This document shows, piece by piece, positions 34,612 through 47,559 of a DNA stretch of 64,000 nt (positions are counted from its first letter, which is position 1; each line of letters starts with the position of its first letter). Position numbers and translations under genes: made by a program. Source of the stretch: Rostratula benghalensis (lineage: Eukaryota; Chordata; Aves; Charadriiformes; Rostratulidae); the NCBI GenBank assembly GCA_013399305.1, contig VXAI01000658.1, positions 62,001 to 126,000 of the forward strand. Direction: 5' to 3'. The notes below the pieces were generated by a model. It was not told the DNA's origin, searched no databases, and worked only from the letters and a program-made list of their open reading frames with translations.

Positions 34612-35620
34612 CACTGTCAATTCTTCCCTTACAAAAAACCCCAGGCTTCCACTTCAGGTTCCATGGCAGGGAATTCTAGTCTATATAAATAAAATTGTAT
34701 GTTTAAAATTCCTGTTAGATATCTCCACAAAATGAAGGCTGAGTTGTCTCTTCTCTATCTCCTAGCAGGTTTCACGTCAATAATTTTTACACATCAAGAA
34801 TGATGGAGTATCCTGAGCATGGGATGCTTTGACATAGCCAGGAATAAACTAATAAGGAATTCATACAGTTAGCATTAGTTTTCTAAGTTGTACCTTGGTT
34901 ACCAGATGCACTTCACTCCCTGGTGCTGAACAGTTTTGTAGGAGCAGTCAGAATGTCTGGCTAGGACATCTTGTCCTGCATTTTACAGGAGAAGAAATTC
35001 TGCAACATCTCCTGTCTCTGTTAATGCACCTTTTTTTTTTTTTTTCTTTTTTATAGGGCAGAAACTTCCCAATTCTCTCAAGGGCCATCTTCTCCTCTCT
35101 CTGTTTCTTGCTCGTGTAATTTCATACATAGGTACTCTTTAAAAGGGCTAAATGTGAAAAGCACCAGGAAAATCCATTCTTTTATACTGTCTGCAATGGT
35201 TCTTTCTACCAGGGAATACCACGAAGCTCAAGCAGTTTGAGAAATTAAACCGCTCTGTAGTTTGGGGAAAGATGTGTCACAGCTCTCTGGCACTCCGTGC
35301 TGATTTATACTATTTTCATTTTGCTGGGAATCTAGTCCTTGCTTCCTTTGTGCGAGTAGAAACTTTCTACTGTAATTACTGTAAGAAGGATTCCTCTCAT
35401 AACAGTTACTTTCCATAACCAATTACTGCCAGACTTTACAAAAAAAGGCAGGTATTTTCTTGTTTCTGTCTTTACATTCCATGTTCCAGCCACAATATCA
35501 TTTCAGCCCTAGAAGCAGTAGCTATTGAAGGAGATTCTCAGTGTCATTATGTACTACCAATTCCAAACATCAGGTTCTCTAATACTTCTCAAGAGACTTT
35601 TGTTTAGATCATGCACTTAC

Positions 35621-35686
35621 TTGGTTTAACTCTGAGCCTTGTTCCTTTGCCAAATTGCAGCTTGTTATAACTAGATCCTGAATTCA
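35621..35686 (-). CDS. TRAJ segment (SSYNKLQFGKGTRLRVKP)
   Basis: FGKG motif, donor GTAAGT and RSS CACATCA (35687-35693), 12 bp, GCAAAAACT. Confidence 0.92.
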
Positions 35687-36590
35687 CACATCATGTAATG
35701 CCTTTGCAAAAACTTGTCCTGCTCTGCAATTGTACGCAAACCAGGGAAATACCTGATCTGTGATCATTTCTGGATAGGAATGAACCAAGGTGATCCCATC
35801 CCATACTTACTCAAGCTGGCAAAAAAATATCTAGGCATATATTAGAAATCTCATAAAATGTTCACATTCAGTAAGCTACCTGGACAATACTTGCTTGCAC
35901 CCTTACTTACAAACCTTCACTCTTTGTTCATCACTATTTTTTTTCTAACTGAAAAGCAACTTCATTTTACTGCTTTCTGTTTCTCAGGTATATCTGCCTC
36001 ACATCAGCACAAGTGACCATTTTAATGATGGTTATTCAATATACAATGAAGTCAATCAACCTAGTAGAACCAGATAACGTTTTGAGCAGCTCAACTATGT
36101 AAGCCTAAAAGGGACGTCCATTAAACTGCCAATTAATTCTGAATTGCTTAGCTCACATGGACAATGCAGCAGTTATGAACTAGCATTGCTGAAGCCTCAA
36201 AATAGGTAGGAAATTAGTACCCAAGTGTCTCATAGCCCCTGAAAAAGTCAATGCACTTTATCAGATAGTAGTTTGGAATTGAAAACCTGGCACTGAAGGG
36301 CTGGAATACAAACTCCTTTGTAAGAGTATCCCTTTGACATTTGAAGGGCAGAACAGAACTTAAGAGAAAATTCAAGTTAGCTGCCTGATTTTTACTGCTG
36401 CACAATTCTAGGATGCACATGAAGTCATCACTCAGTCTGAATCTCTGGGAGTAAATATGTATAACCAAGCAGAGGAACATTTCTGCATCCAGCTCTGCTG
36501 AGAACACAGGAATCACACCAAATGGACTCTTGTTGGATCTTGAATATGCTGAAAGACTATCATCTGAGATCACTATTTTTACTGGAAGAC

Positions 36591-36650
36591 TTAATTGGAA
36601 GCACAGATGATTTCCACTGCTAAAAGTGAACTTTTCATAACCACCAATCA
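36591..36650 (-). pseudogene. atypical TRAJ with FSSG core
   Basis: The 60-nt segment is open and in phase: GGYEKFTFSSGNHLCFQL plus one base. The first core Gly is Ser and the donor is GTCTTC, off consensus. The RSS is CAATGTG (36651-36657), 12 bp, ACATAAACC. It is probably non-functional because of the donor. Confidence 0.65.
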
Positions 36651-37283
36651 CAATGTGACAAGGCACTTTACATAAACCATTGTAGGAAGAATTTAACATA
36701 TTCCCAATCACCACTCGGTTATAGAGTTCCAAATTCTTTAGAAGCCAGTATGAAGCAAAATGTCTTGCTGTGCTGATGATTGTATCCACAGAAGTTTAGT
36801 TTTGTTCAATAAAGTTTTGGAGAACCAAATCTTATCACAAATGGCATCAATTAATACTTTACCATCCACTTCAGTATGTATTTTGGGTCTGTAAAAGCAA
36901 GAAAGTTTTACGTTTCACTGTTTTTTCTATTTAAGGTATTTCAGATGAAGCATGGACACAAAAAGAGGACAGCATTTAGCATTGCAACATTTCTCTGCAA
37001 CTATTTCTGTGCCAATGTATTAGTTTTAAGAGAATAAAAAAGATTTGTATGAATCATTCCGCACCACTGCCCTTGTAACACTGTATTTGAGAAGGCCATG
37101 GGGTTGGCATAAGAAAAATCAATATTGAAAAATTTTTCAATCTTGCCTCAGAACAGAGGCAAGATTTTCTAAAACTTCAAAAAACAGCACATGGAAGTGT
37201 AATTAATAAAATTGGGTTTATACAAGGAGCTGAATCTTGGAAATGGAATTTAGGTTGTGTTTATACATTCACTTCTCACTTAC

Positions 37284-37346
37284 TTGGTATTATGACAATT
37301 CTTGTTCCTTGTCCAAATGTTAATTTACCAAAGTTTCCTGTATTCA
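37284..37346 (-). CDS. TRAJ segment (NFGKLTFGQGTRIVIIP)
   Basis: FGQG motif, donor GTAAGT and RSS CACAACC (37347-37353), 12 bp, ACAAGATCC. It is the most distal segment with a standard core. Confidence 0.92.
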
Positions 37347-37640
37347 CACAACCAGCAAGTGCTTTACAAGATCCATTCAAAGTAAAATATTTGCATTCTT
37401 AATTCCTCCTTTCCCGGAAGAGAAGTGAACTAAATACAATTGGGAATAGATTCATGCCTTACTTAAAGACATTACCTGCAACTTGTCACATGTAATTGCA
37501 TGAGTTCCTTTGTTTTCTTTCCACTTTAAATTGGAAACTAATTACTTTCACCAGGCAATTATTACCGCTCCATTTTACCTATGCATCTACTTTCAACCAT
37601 AAAAATATTTAGAAGGCAATTCTTCTTTAGGAAAAAATAC

Positions 37641-37700
37641 CTGGTTTTACCATCAGTTTATTTCCATTCATGAAGGCGAATTACCTGTTGCAACCTTATA
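37641..37700 (-). pseudogene. broken TRAJ with FMNG core
   Basis: The 3' half reads FMNGNKLMVKP plus one base and donor GTATTT. The 5' half is out of frame with it (a stop lies four codons upstream of the core) and no good heptamer is seen. Confidence 0.6.
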
Positions 37701-37734
37701 CTGCTCAGTAGTTTCTTTAGAATGATTGGGTTCT

Positions 37735-37790
37735 TGAATTTATTGTTAAGCTTGTTCCTTGACTAGAGATGATTTTCTCAAAACCAATAT
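37735..37790 (-). pseudogene. broken TRAJ with SSQG core
   Basis: Reads FEKIISSQGTSLTINS on the minus strand. The nonamer ACAAAAACC (37810-37818) is perfect, but the heptamer is ATCAACT and the donor GT is lost. Confidence 0.6.
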
Positions 37791-38292
37791 ATCAACTGCA
37801 AGAAACCTTACAAAAACCTATGAAGCTTTACAAGAATCTGAACTTTAAGCTTTCTGAGTTCTCACAACTTAAGCAAGGTGAATTAATTTTTTTTTCAACC
37901 TGGTGCAAAACATACACTGTTCTTTAAGGCAAATTCAGAATATTGCTTCCATGATCTAAATCTAGAAAAGTTGTTTGAGATAACTATATGCTTCTGCCCC
38001 CACTCCTGTCTTTCTCAGAATATTCTATTAAACTTTCACTGTAAAACTACAAAAGCACAGAATTTTCTGCTTTGATGGGCACCCTACAGAGCTGTACAGT
38101 CTGCTGTAGTGGTGTTGAGAACCTAAACACTGCAAGTATGTTAAAAGCAGACTTAAGTGTTCACCTTGAATTAAGAGGGTACTGGATCACAGCTGCTGCA
38201 TTACTGAGAACAAGTACTAATTTGATCCTATGTGTCTAGTTTAGCTGTAAACCAACTGATTTCATGGAGATGCTTTCCCCATTTGGACTTAC

Positions 38293-38357
38293 CGGAAAGC
38301 TCATGCAAAGATATCCACTGCCAAATATGTCTTGATATGAACTGTTCATTGTTATGC
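38293..38357 (-). pseudogene. TRAJ with FGSG core but wrong splice phase
   Basis: Encodes NSSYQDIFGSGYLCMSFP with donor GTAAGT. It ends on a whole codon instead of one base into a codon, so splicing to TRAC would shift the constant-region frame. The best heptamer is CACCATG (38358-38364) with a weak nonamer. Confidence 0.65.
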
Positions 38358-39675
38358 CACCATGAAAAGATTTCCAAAACAGCCAGCACCTGATAACACT
38401 ATTTTAACTATTCACTGCTAAGAAAGGTCCAAGGAAATGGTATTAAATTGTCCTTTCCTGGTCATGGGACACTTTATTCCCAAACCTCATCAATTCTTCT
38501 ACAGCATTTCCAGATCTACTAGAGGCTTATTGCAACCCTATCATATTACAGATTAATATCTTGAAAGCATTACACTTTGGCCAAAGTCTGGTGTACATTT
38601 TTTCTTTCCTATGCAGCTGTGTTTTAATAAAAATGTTTAGGTTCCAAACTGGTTGACCTCCAAGCCAGATTCTGCAAATGGCCTGTCCACCATAGCAAAG
38701 CTTCAAGCAGTTGGGGTTGTAAATAGCAGGTGAAGGCCATTTCCTATTATTCTTTCTTACTCATTGTGATTTTCTACTGAGATATATAGGGTGTAACTTC
38801 TTTGTGTTGCTAGATTAAAGCTAACATAAACCCTCTAGAGTTCTCCCCTGTAACGTCCTTTTATTTGCTCACAAAACTCAGTCATTTCTCTAACATCAGT
38901 GTAGCATTTACTGTATTGGGGTTTGAGTACTTACAGTCTCTTTTCTTCTTAAATAATGTTTGCATCATTAACACCCAAGATAATTTACAAACAGTGCTGT
39001 CAAAATCAGTAGCCTAAAATTTATGACTCTTGGCAACAAATAAATGTTTTTAAGTAAGTTTTCAGAGAATTTGCAGGAACTAATTTTATAAGATATCCAA
39101 GAAGCAAATAAAAATGTGAGATATAACTCTAGTTCCAGTGTCTTCAAGTTGCTTATTTACAGAAGAGAAGTACTGTAGGATTTTATTCCCAATTTTAACT
39201 TTCTCAATTACAACTTCAAATCCTTCCCCTGAGGACAAGCCATCCTACATTGTGGTTCTGTCTATAAACAGGCAGTAGCTTTCACACCCTTTCAAATACC
39301 ATATCTTGTCCAGTCAAAAAGCAAGCCTGAATTTAGAGAATGACATTGAAGTGAAAACATTTTATTTAGATCTCAGTTTATCCTGGCCTTGAAAAATAAA
39401 CACAGGGCTCACTGATTGAATTTTATTTTAAGTTCATTTAAATGCATGGGGGGGATAATATTTTGCTCATATCCATCTATTTGCCGTGGTGTTTTCCAAT
39501 CATTCTTACCTGGCTGTTATTTTTGTTCTGAATGTCATCTCTGGGAAACTGCTTCATTGCTATATTAGGCAACTTTGAAAGAACTGACTGTAAGCAAGAT
39601 TTTACCAATTGCCTTCCTCTTACTTCAAAAAAACTGGCTGATAAAGTTGACAGGGAATTGATTTGTGTTCCTGTC

Positions 39676-39735
39676 ATAGAATCATTCAGGTTGGAAGAGA
39701 CCTTTGGGACCACCGAGTCCAACCATCAACTGTCA
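39676..39735 (-). repeat. CR1 3' end relic
   Basis: A reversed CR1 terminus (CATAGAATCATTCAGG, TTGGAAGAGACC). Confidence 0.75.
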
Positions 39736-39822
39736 AAGGTTTCATATATGGTAATTTTAAATGGGAGCAAGATCCTTGGAAATACCACCCTCATATTTCT
39801 CTAGCCAAAAAGAGCAGCTTAC

Positions 39823-39880
39823 CTGAATGGACTCTTAGATGAATTCCACCCACAAACATGAACTTGTCCACAGTCGTGCC
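39823..39880 (-). CDS. atypical TRAJ with FVGG core and intact signals
   Basis: Encodes TVDKFMFVGGIHLRVHS plus one base, with donor GTAAGC. The RSS is CACAGCA (39881-39887), 12 bp, ACAAAAACT, a strong pair. Val replaces the first core Gly. It could rearrange and splice; whether the J strand folds normally is unknown. Confidence 0.7.
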
Positions 39881-40493
39881 CACAGCAGCTCAGCCCTTTA
39901 CAAAAACTTGACTTTCCTACTTTCCTGAAATTGAAGAAGTTTTCATTGTATATTATGAATTTTAACTATTCCTTATCACATAGAAATATTGACAAAATTA
40001 ATTTTAAAATGACTTGACAATTACACACAGGGATTAAATATTCAAAGCAATGAAAGATCTATTAAAATGAAGAGCATCTAAAAAATCAGTCATAGCTCTG
40101 GTGAGAAAAGGTAACTGACATAATTGTGATTAAATAAATAATTCTGCAGTAATGCTTCTAAAATAGCTGAATATGTGCAGATTTTATTTAGAGCAAAAAA
40201 GAACAGTTATTCTAAAACTTTCACTTCTCTCATGAATGTAATCTTTCCTTCTGTGTCACACTGTATAGAGAAGAAAAACATTCTGAATGGGTATTTACCA
40301 TCAGCTGAAGAAAAATCTGGGCATCTTTTCCAGACTAGTTTAGCCAATCAGTTCCGCTCTAGACAAGCAGTCTCAAGAGCATTTACTTCAACAAATGAAA
40401 GAATAAAGATATTAGAATTATTAGCTGATCAGATTTTTTTTCTTGGGTAGCAAACATAACAGGGATTATGTTTTTAATCAGAGCTCTAGTCAC

Positions 40494-40550
40494 TGAATTG
40501 AAGAGTATATGTGGTTCCTGCACAGAAAATTCCCTTCCAACTCCTGGCAT
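40494..40550 (-). CDS. atypical TRAJ with FCAG core and intact signals
   Basis: Encodes DARSWKGIFCAGTTYTLQF plus one base, with donor GTGACT. The RSS is CACAATG (40551-40557), 12 bp, ACCAAAAAA. Cys replaces the first core Gly. Confidence 0.65.
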
Positions 40551-40705
40551 CACAATGTAACACCACTTTACCAAAAAAAAAAAAAAAATAATTGCTTCTT
40601 ACATGTCCAGATCAACTTTTATCTGTAAATCAGCTATAGCACAATTTATATTTGGAAATTTTCTTTGAGTGCCATTCCCAGTTTCCAAAAATACTATACA
40701 AGACA

Positions 40706-40785
40706 GTGAGGAAGGAGGAAGAGAAGAAGGGTAGGAAGTAAAAGAGGGAAGGAGGAAAGAAGAGATGGAAGAAGGAATTACTATT
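40706..40785 (+). repeat. polypurine tract
   Basis: About 80 bases are almost all A and G (GAGGAAGGAGGAAGAGAAG type) with only scattered pyrimidines. Such tracts can form triplex DNA. Confidence 0.85.
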
Positions 40786-41531
40786 TTTCAAATTATAAAT
40801 TTGGTAGTGGGATACTGTTGTCTCTGCCCATGCAAAATTACTTATATAGAAATGATATATACAAAATCATTAGCTTTCCAAGATGCTTTGTATGTGCAAT
40901 GCTTACTAAAGTCAAAGAGTTTCAACTAAAAACTGGCTGGGGTGTGGAGAGGAAAATCTGCCCAGTTCATTATAGGATGGAATGCAGTAGATCACTTAAC
41001 CATTTTAAGGATTTAACCCAGAGTTCCAAATGCACAAACTTTTTCAACAAACTGGAAAATCTCCCACTGAAGCTATCATATATCTTATTATAAAATAATG
41101 TAATAATTCTGTCTAAAAACATAATTAAAAACAAGAACAGACTAATTCTGTCTTTCTGTAGTTCCATCCTCCTCAAAGTCTCTGCAGCATCTGGATGTAT
41201 GAGAAGTTTTAAGGAATTTACTTTCTCTCTCCTATTTCATACATATTGGACACCAAAGGACAAGTCATGTTACTGGAGTCCTCTAGCAAGTGACTTTCTC
41301 TAAGGCCAGTCTTTTAACATCTGCCCTTCCCTTGGTTGACTGTATCACTAGACCCAATTATTCTGTTCAAGAACAAGCCTCTCAGAATAGTCATTACTGT
41401 GACTGCAGTATACCTAATGAAGAGAAGGATTCCAATGAGTAGCACCCAGAATTCCCAAACTGATAAAGTTAAAGAACTATTATATACACAGTTTTGTGGC
41501 ATGCAAAATTCCTGGACAACGGCAGACTTAC

Positions 41532-41595
41532 CTGTTTCTAGAAACAGCCATGTCTGTATACAGGACCTGATGAAACTGATGTGGCTTGGTCCATC
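41532..41595 (-). pseudogene. possible decayed distal TRAJ (FIRS)
   Basis: The RSS-like CACAGAG (41596-41602), 12 bp, GCAGAAAAC and donor GTAAGT frame a 64-nt open segment in the right phase. It reads DGPSHISFIRSCIQTWLFLE. The FGXG core is missing, so it is either a decayed J or chance. Confidence 0.4.
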
Positions 41596-42764
41596 CACAG
41601 AGAGAAACCACTCTGCAGAAAACCTCACCATTCAGAGAAGCAGAGACCCTCACTAGAAGGCCACAGCTCTTGAGTGCATCTCGTATGTAGCCCTCCCAGA
41701 CGCAACGACCTGCTCTACAATTCCTTTATCTAAGGGTCCTAGATGCTTTGGCACTCTTACTCATCCATCTTCTTATCAGCCTCTTCTACAAGTCTGAACT
41801 GCATTCCTTGCTGTTTCAGACTTTCTCCTTGTTCAACAAGACAACCATTTGGAGGACCCAAGCCTGCTTTAGGCATAACAGCTTTCCAAGGCACAAACAC
41901 ATTTCTTAATCCCAACAAGACACCTTTCATCCAGCCTAGGAGACTCTCATCATTGAGGTTCTTGAATAACTTACAGTTTAAAGCTCCCTTAGAAATACTA
42001 ATGAATTCCAAAACCTGAGTTTCGCATGTTCTACTCCATTTCTTCTGTTACAAAACACAACTGTACAACTGTTTTAGCTTGTGTCTTCAAATAAAGTTTC
42101 TTTGAATCTCAGTTCAGCTTTTCATCTCTTTTCACCTGTATATTTCTGGCACTGGAATTTCTAAAGCCTCTATATCACATAGCAAGGGTTTTCACCTGCA
42201 CCTGCTCGCAAAGCAAGAATGCAAAGAGAGAGCAAAGAGGTTTAATTTGTGGTATGTGTGGAGACAACACCTATCGTGGGGTTTTGTTGTTCGTTCTTTT
42301 TTTTTTTTCTTGGTGTTTTCTTGTCGGGTTGTTTTTTTTTTTCATTTGACCTATTTACTGGGTTTCATCAAATCAAAATATTGTGAGAACCATAAACACT
42401 TTGACCAGCAGGCAACAGGAGAGATCAAGGAAAGAAATTCAATTTACATTAATATAACTGATTTTATCAGGAACTTTTTAATATTTTGGAGAAACACAAC
42501 AGACGGGACAGATTATGCCCAGCAGAATGCAGGAATATCTTGGTTATATTGTACTTTTTAATGCTTTATAAGACAACAGAATTCACTTGTACAAAAAGCA
42601 ATTTAATATTTACCCTTCTCCAGCAATAACATCTGCAATAACAAGCAAGCCACCAGTTTATCTTCTAAAACATGTCTATAAAATATTATATGAACAGAAA
42701 GTGAAATAAAGCCTGGTTTACCATCTCAGTTATAAAGTTTAAGTTGAAAAGAATATAATGATGG

Positions 42765-43965
42765 GATTTGCCTGACAAATTTGGTTGCCTTTTATGATAT
42801 TGCCACAGCCTTAGTAGACAAGGACAGGGTAACAGATGTCATCTACCTGGACTTAGGCAAAGCATTCAACACTGTCCTGCAAAACATCATGGTCTCAAAA
42901 GTTATGGATTTGACAGATGGACCACTCAGTGGGTAGGAATTGGCTTGAAGACCGCACTCAAAGAGTTGTGGTCAATGGCTCAATGTCTAAGTGACAGCCA
43001 GTGATGAATGGTGTTCCTTGGGTCTCGGTACTGGGACCAGTGCTATTCAACATCTTTGTGGGAGACATGGACAGTGGGATAGAGTGCACCCTCAGCATGC
43101 TTGGTGGCATGGTCAACATGCTGGAGGGAAGGGATGCCATCCAGAGGGACTTGGACAGGCTTGAGAGGTGGGCTAGTGCAAATTGAATGAAGTTCAACCA
43201 AGCCAGGTGCAGGGTCCTGTACCTGGGACATGACAATCCCAAGCACAAATAAAGGTTGGGCAGAGAATGGCTGGAGAGCAGCCCTGAGGAAGATTTGGGA
43301 GTGATGGTGGATGAGAATCTTGACATGAGCTGGCAGTGTAAACTGGCAGCCCAGAAAGCCAACTGCATCCTGGGCTTCATCAAAAGTAACATGGCCAGCA
43401 GGTCAAGAGAGGTGATTCTATCCCTCTACTCTACTCTCATGAGACCGCACTTGGACTTCTGTGTCCATCTTTAGAGTTCTCAGCACAGGAAGGACAAGAA
43501 ACTGTTGGAACAGGTCCAGCGGAGGGCCACAAAGATGATCAGAGGGATGGAGTACCTCTGCTGTGCGGACAGGCTGAGGGAGCTGGGGTTGTTCAGCCTG
43601 GAGAAGAGAGTGCTCCAGGGAGACCTTATAGTAACCTTCCAGTTCCTGAATGGGTCCTACAGGAGAGATGGGGAGGGACTCTGTCAGGGAGTGGAGTGAT
43701 AGGACAAGGGGTAACAACTTTAAATTGGAAGAAGGGAGATTTAGATTACCTATTACGAAAAAGTTCTTATACTCTGAGGGTGGTGAGGCACTGGCACAGG
43801 TTGCCCAGAGAAGTTGTGGCTGCTCCATCACTGGGAGTGTTCAAAGCCAGGCTGGATGGGGTTTTGAACAACCTGCTCTAGTGGGAGGTGTCCCTGCCCA
43901 TGGCAGAGAGGTTGGAACTCGATGATCTTTAAGGTCCTTTCCAACTCTAACCATTCTATGATTAA
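42765..43965 (+). repeat. CR1 LINE 3' fragment, about 1.2 kb
   Basis: Encodes broken CR1 RT pieces (for example [13 protein letters not shown] and PQGSxLGP-like [11 protein letters not shown], then [12 protein letters not shown]) and ends with AAGGTCCTTTCCAACTCTAA and CCATTCTATGATT. Stops interrupt it. It separates the J-alpha array from the TRDC side. Confidence 0.93.
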
Positions 43966-43969
43966 AAAA

Positions 43970-46900
43970 AGGGGGCGAGGGGAGGACGACTTTTCACCTC
44001 ATTTCACATATTTTCATTACTTTTACAAAACTAAAACTCTAGAAATTTTGGGGTTTGCTTTGAGTAGCCTTTGTAGTATATGTATGCTCTTCATTCCAAA
44101 TGCAACCCTTGCAGAAGAAGAGAGAAGCACATGCAGTAATAATCACAGACAGAGCTTTTACACAAAGCTGGGTTTTACAGTAGTAAGAAATAAACGTTAT
44201 TAGCCCCATTACATCCAGACCCACTTTAAGAGCAACTTACAGCAAACTTCCCTACTCTCCTTTAGCAAGAAAGTACTAAATACACATCATGTCAGGCTGA
44301 TGTGCTGTGCACATAAACAGCTTAAAGATTTGAGGGTGAGAAGTATTCTAGCCATAGATGAGAGTGGAGTATTGTCTGAAAAAACATGAGAAACAAGGTT
44401 TTCTGCAAGGGTAAGACTGTGTCTTTGATATGTGCATGTTCATGGGGCTGAGTTGAAAAGGGATTCAAAGAGCTGTTCTAGGTTTTGGAGGTTTTTTTAC
44501 TAGTGGTTGAAGTATTCTTTTGTGTTGTAACACTTCACCAGAGGACACAAAATCCTGTTTGTGTTTTGAGGCTGGTCTAAGCGCTTTTCTCTGGCAGGCT
44601 ACACAGACATGTTGATACTGTTCCTGAACTACTTCTTTTTGTGACACTCTTGGCTCTGAGAAAGCCAAGACACTAAAGGAATGAGACTGGGAGTCCTGCC
44701 TTGTCCTTTCAGAGCCTTTCTGACTATGAAGGTTTGCCATCCTTTGTGTCTTGTGGGAGGCTAGGCACTGAACCCTTAGAGTTGCTTGGGGCATTCCCAT
44801 ACTTTTCTGCAGAAGCAAGAAATATATAGGCTGAAAGGATAAAGGCTTTTCTTTCCGTATATAAATAAAAAAGGAGAGAAAATGCAAAATATTTCCCCTA
44901 CTTTTCACTTTCCATGTTTTTCATTATGCTTACCCATGTAACGTTTTGGAAAGATGTATATTCACTTACCATGCTTTAATGTTCTCTGCCACTAGAGAGA
45001 GCTATCACCATTTTGACTTGCTCGGCAAGTGACACACAGGTGTTAGATAGCATGCTGTATCTGTGGGGCCCATCACAGCCTCACATAAAAAGGAGAAAGG
45101 GTGTGAATCAAAAACGTATCAAACAAATAAAAAATCCTCCAACACAACAGCTATTTACAGAACAGGTGAGGAGATATTCATAATCAACAACTTCAAGGCA
45201 GTTGGACCCCTCGTCTGACACATGCATGACCGTTACCTAAAAAGATGAATATTTCCTAGCCGCAAGACAGGTACTTTTGTTGTGTGACTTAGCATGGCCC
45301 AAACCTCTTTGAGAGATCATTAAACCCAGAGCTGAGGATGGAGAGGAATGCATCATTGCAAAGAGCCATGAGCATGAACAGAAAAACAGAAGTCCACGGA
45401 CTGCACCTTGGATATATACAGTTGCATATGGAGGGAGATGTTCACGTCAGCTGTTTCCTGGGTTTAACACTAGGTGGAGAGAGAATAGTCTTAAAAGGAA
45501 GGTCTTAAAACGAAGCTCCTACTTTGGGTGAATGTATCTCTGGAGATCGTTCTTATTCTGAAAACATAACAGTTTTCAGAGCAGTTTCTTCATCCTCGGC
45601 CAGATTTACGTTTGAAGAATGCTCCCTTAGACAAAAAATGGTGTAGTCAGATTGACAGGAGGGAAAGATCAAACTACAGTCATTACTAGTGATTTTAGAA
45701 TACTTTTCTGTGGTATAAAAATTCTCATTTATACCTTTAAATAACTACTGGCCCTAAACTGGACAGATCTTAATCTCAATCATGCACATCCATGAGACAA
45801 TGAAGGTGTTTTTATCTCTGCTATCAAACATCTAACATTTAGTTGCCCATCCAAGCTATCACAGCAATTGTTTGCTGTAGTTTCTCAGTGACTTTTCTAC
45901 ACAGTTGTGCCCTGAGGCTTCTTCCTCTCTCTCCCTTTACAGTGATACTGAGCACTGGCCTTTCCTGACAAGCCCCCTGTATGATCCCATCCTGTCGTTC
46001 CCTTGTCTGGCCTCAGGTTGGCCTCCTGACAAAAGCAAAAGTAGCTGTAAGAGCAATGAAGTTCAGTAGCTTGATAAAGGTTTTTTTTTGGGGGGGAGTT
46101 CTGTTTTTGGTTTGTTTTTTTAAATCAGAACAAAAAATTATTCCTTTTTTTTTTTTTTTTTAAACAAACACACTGATAGGTGAGCTCTACTTTTCTTGAA
46201 TAGCAGACCTTAAAATAAAACTAACAAATCACTTAGGATCTTCTACAAGAAGGACAAAAGCAGCAGATACTGTGCTCAGAAAAGATCCAAGCAAGGACTT
46301 CAGAAAGAAGGTCTTCTTCAGGGTTAAGGGATAAAAACCAGAATATGCAAACATCCACACACTCATACTAAGAGCGGCTGAGGTTGCAGTCTGAAAGCAA
46401 ATAAGGAGGCAGATAACCAGCTGGGCCATTATCTGTAGGTATCAAAACAAGGCAAAGGAATTTGTAGTGCAAGGTTTGGGGACCAGCTGTCACTGAAAGA
46501 GACACATATTTTTGAAAGCTTTGTCATTTGTCACAGAATGGATAACAGAGGTGATGTGATGTAATACAGTGCCCTTGGTGTAGTAGTAGCGTTACTGCTT
46601 TTTGTAATCATGTCAAAAGACCTTGAAGGCTGAATAGTTTTATATGCTTTCAAAGGTACCCCACCTACTTGTCTGTATGATCAGACACTGCTCACCTGAC
46701 ATTGTCTTCAAGAAATTTCAGGCTGCGTTCAGGCTCTGGAAGCTTGAATTGCCACATTAGCAGAGTTTCTCCTGTCTGGCTGCAACATTTCCCTTGGGGC
46801 TGCTCAGAACCGACTTCACTCAAGAGCTGTGGGCTTCAGCTCCCTACAGCCTGCCTCACACCAGCAATGCTGAAATTATTTGAGCTTCAGTTGTCCTCCA

Positions 46901-47210
46901 TTTCTCATCATGAGAGATGGTAGAGAAAAGTATTCAAGCCTTTGTGCTAAGTGTTAATGCTAGTGCTGTCTTCTCATATCCCATACTGTCTTCTCGTATT
47001 TTGTTAAGTATTTAATGACTTATCTTGTACTTCATTTGACTGTGTTGGTGCTCCTGACCACTCTATCTACAACTATGAAGCAAGACAAGTGGCTTTTTTT
47101 CCTTACTGAATTGCACTGTTAATGTGTAATTTATGTCTGCTAGTCAAATAATTATAGCCCTATCCTAGGCTTTCTTCCATGAAATGTCAGGCAAACATTC
47201 TATATATTAC
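43970..47210. other. spacer between TRAJ array and TRDC, no gene recognised
   Basis: I scanned the minus strand for J segments and saw only weak look-alikes (see rejected items). There are T-rich runs near 46080 and 46145. A T-early-alpha exon would be expected somewhere between TRDC and the first J-alpha, but I cannot identify one. Confidence 0.4.
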
Positions 47211-47217
47211 AAAAATA

Positions 47218-47400
47218 TCATAGAAATAAAGAATGATTGAGGCTGGAAGGGACCTTCAGATGTTGTCTAGTCTCCCCTGCTCAAGCAGGACTATCTAGAG
47301 CTCGTCACCAAGGTCCAGGTCCGGGTGGCTTTTGAATATCTTCAGAGACAGTGACTTCACCCCTGGACATTTTCAAAGGCCATCTGAACACAATCAGATA
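47218..47400 (-). repeat. CR1 3' end fragment
   Basis: A reversed CR1 terminus with GGCTGGAAGGGACCTTCAGA and CCCCTGCTCAAGCAGGACTA. Confidence 0.8.
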
Positions 47401-47559
47401 TGGACACAACTAAATCTTTAGGTCAATATTGATAGTACCATTAAAATGTTTTGTATTGAATAGTTCTGCTTGTCATAATCTTCAATTATTCTGATATCAT
47501 CAGATCTCTTAGAGAACATTGGGTTTTTTCCTATTTAGGGATAATTATAAATCTCAAGG

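Noticed and set aside
42130..42215. Possible J with donor GTGAAA and CACCTGC heptamer
   Set aside because: The in-phase frame has a stop, no FGXG-like core and a poor nonamer.
42715..42775. J-like 3' half ending MVNP on the minus strand
   Set aside because: The donor is GC in poor context and no heptamer or nonamer is present.
44968..45045. Possible distal J with donor GTAAGT near 44969
   Set aside because: The frame has a stop, the core is absent and the nonamer does not fit.
45235..45300. Minus-strand LRLGNIHLF peptide before a GTAACG donor
   Set aside because: No RSS at the expected distance.
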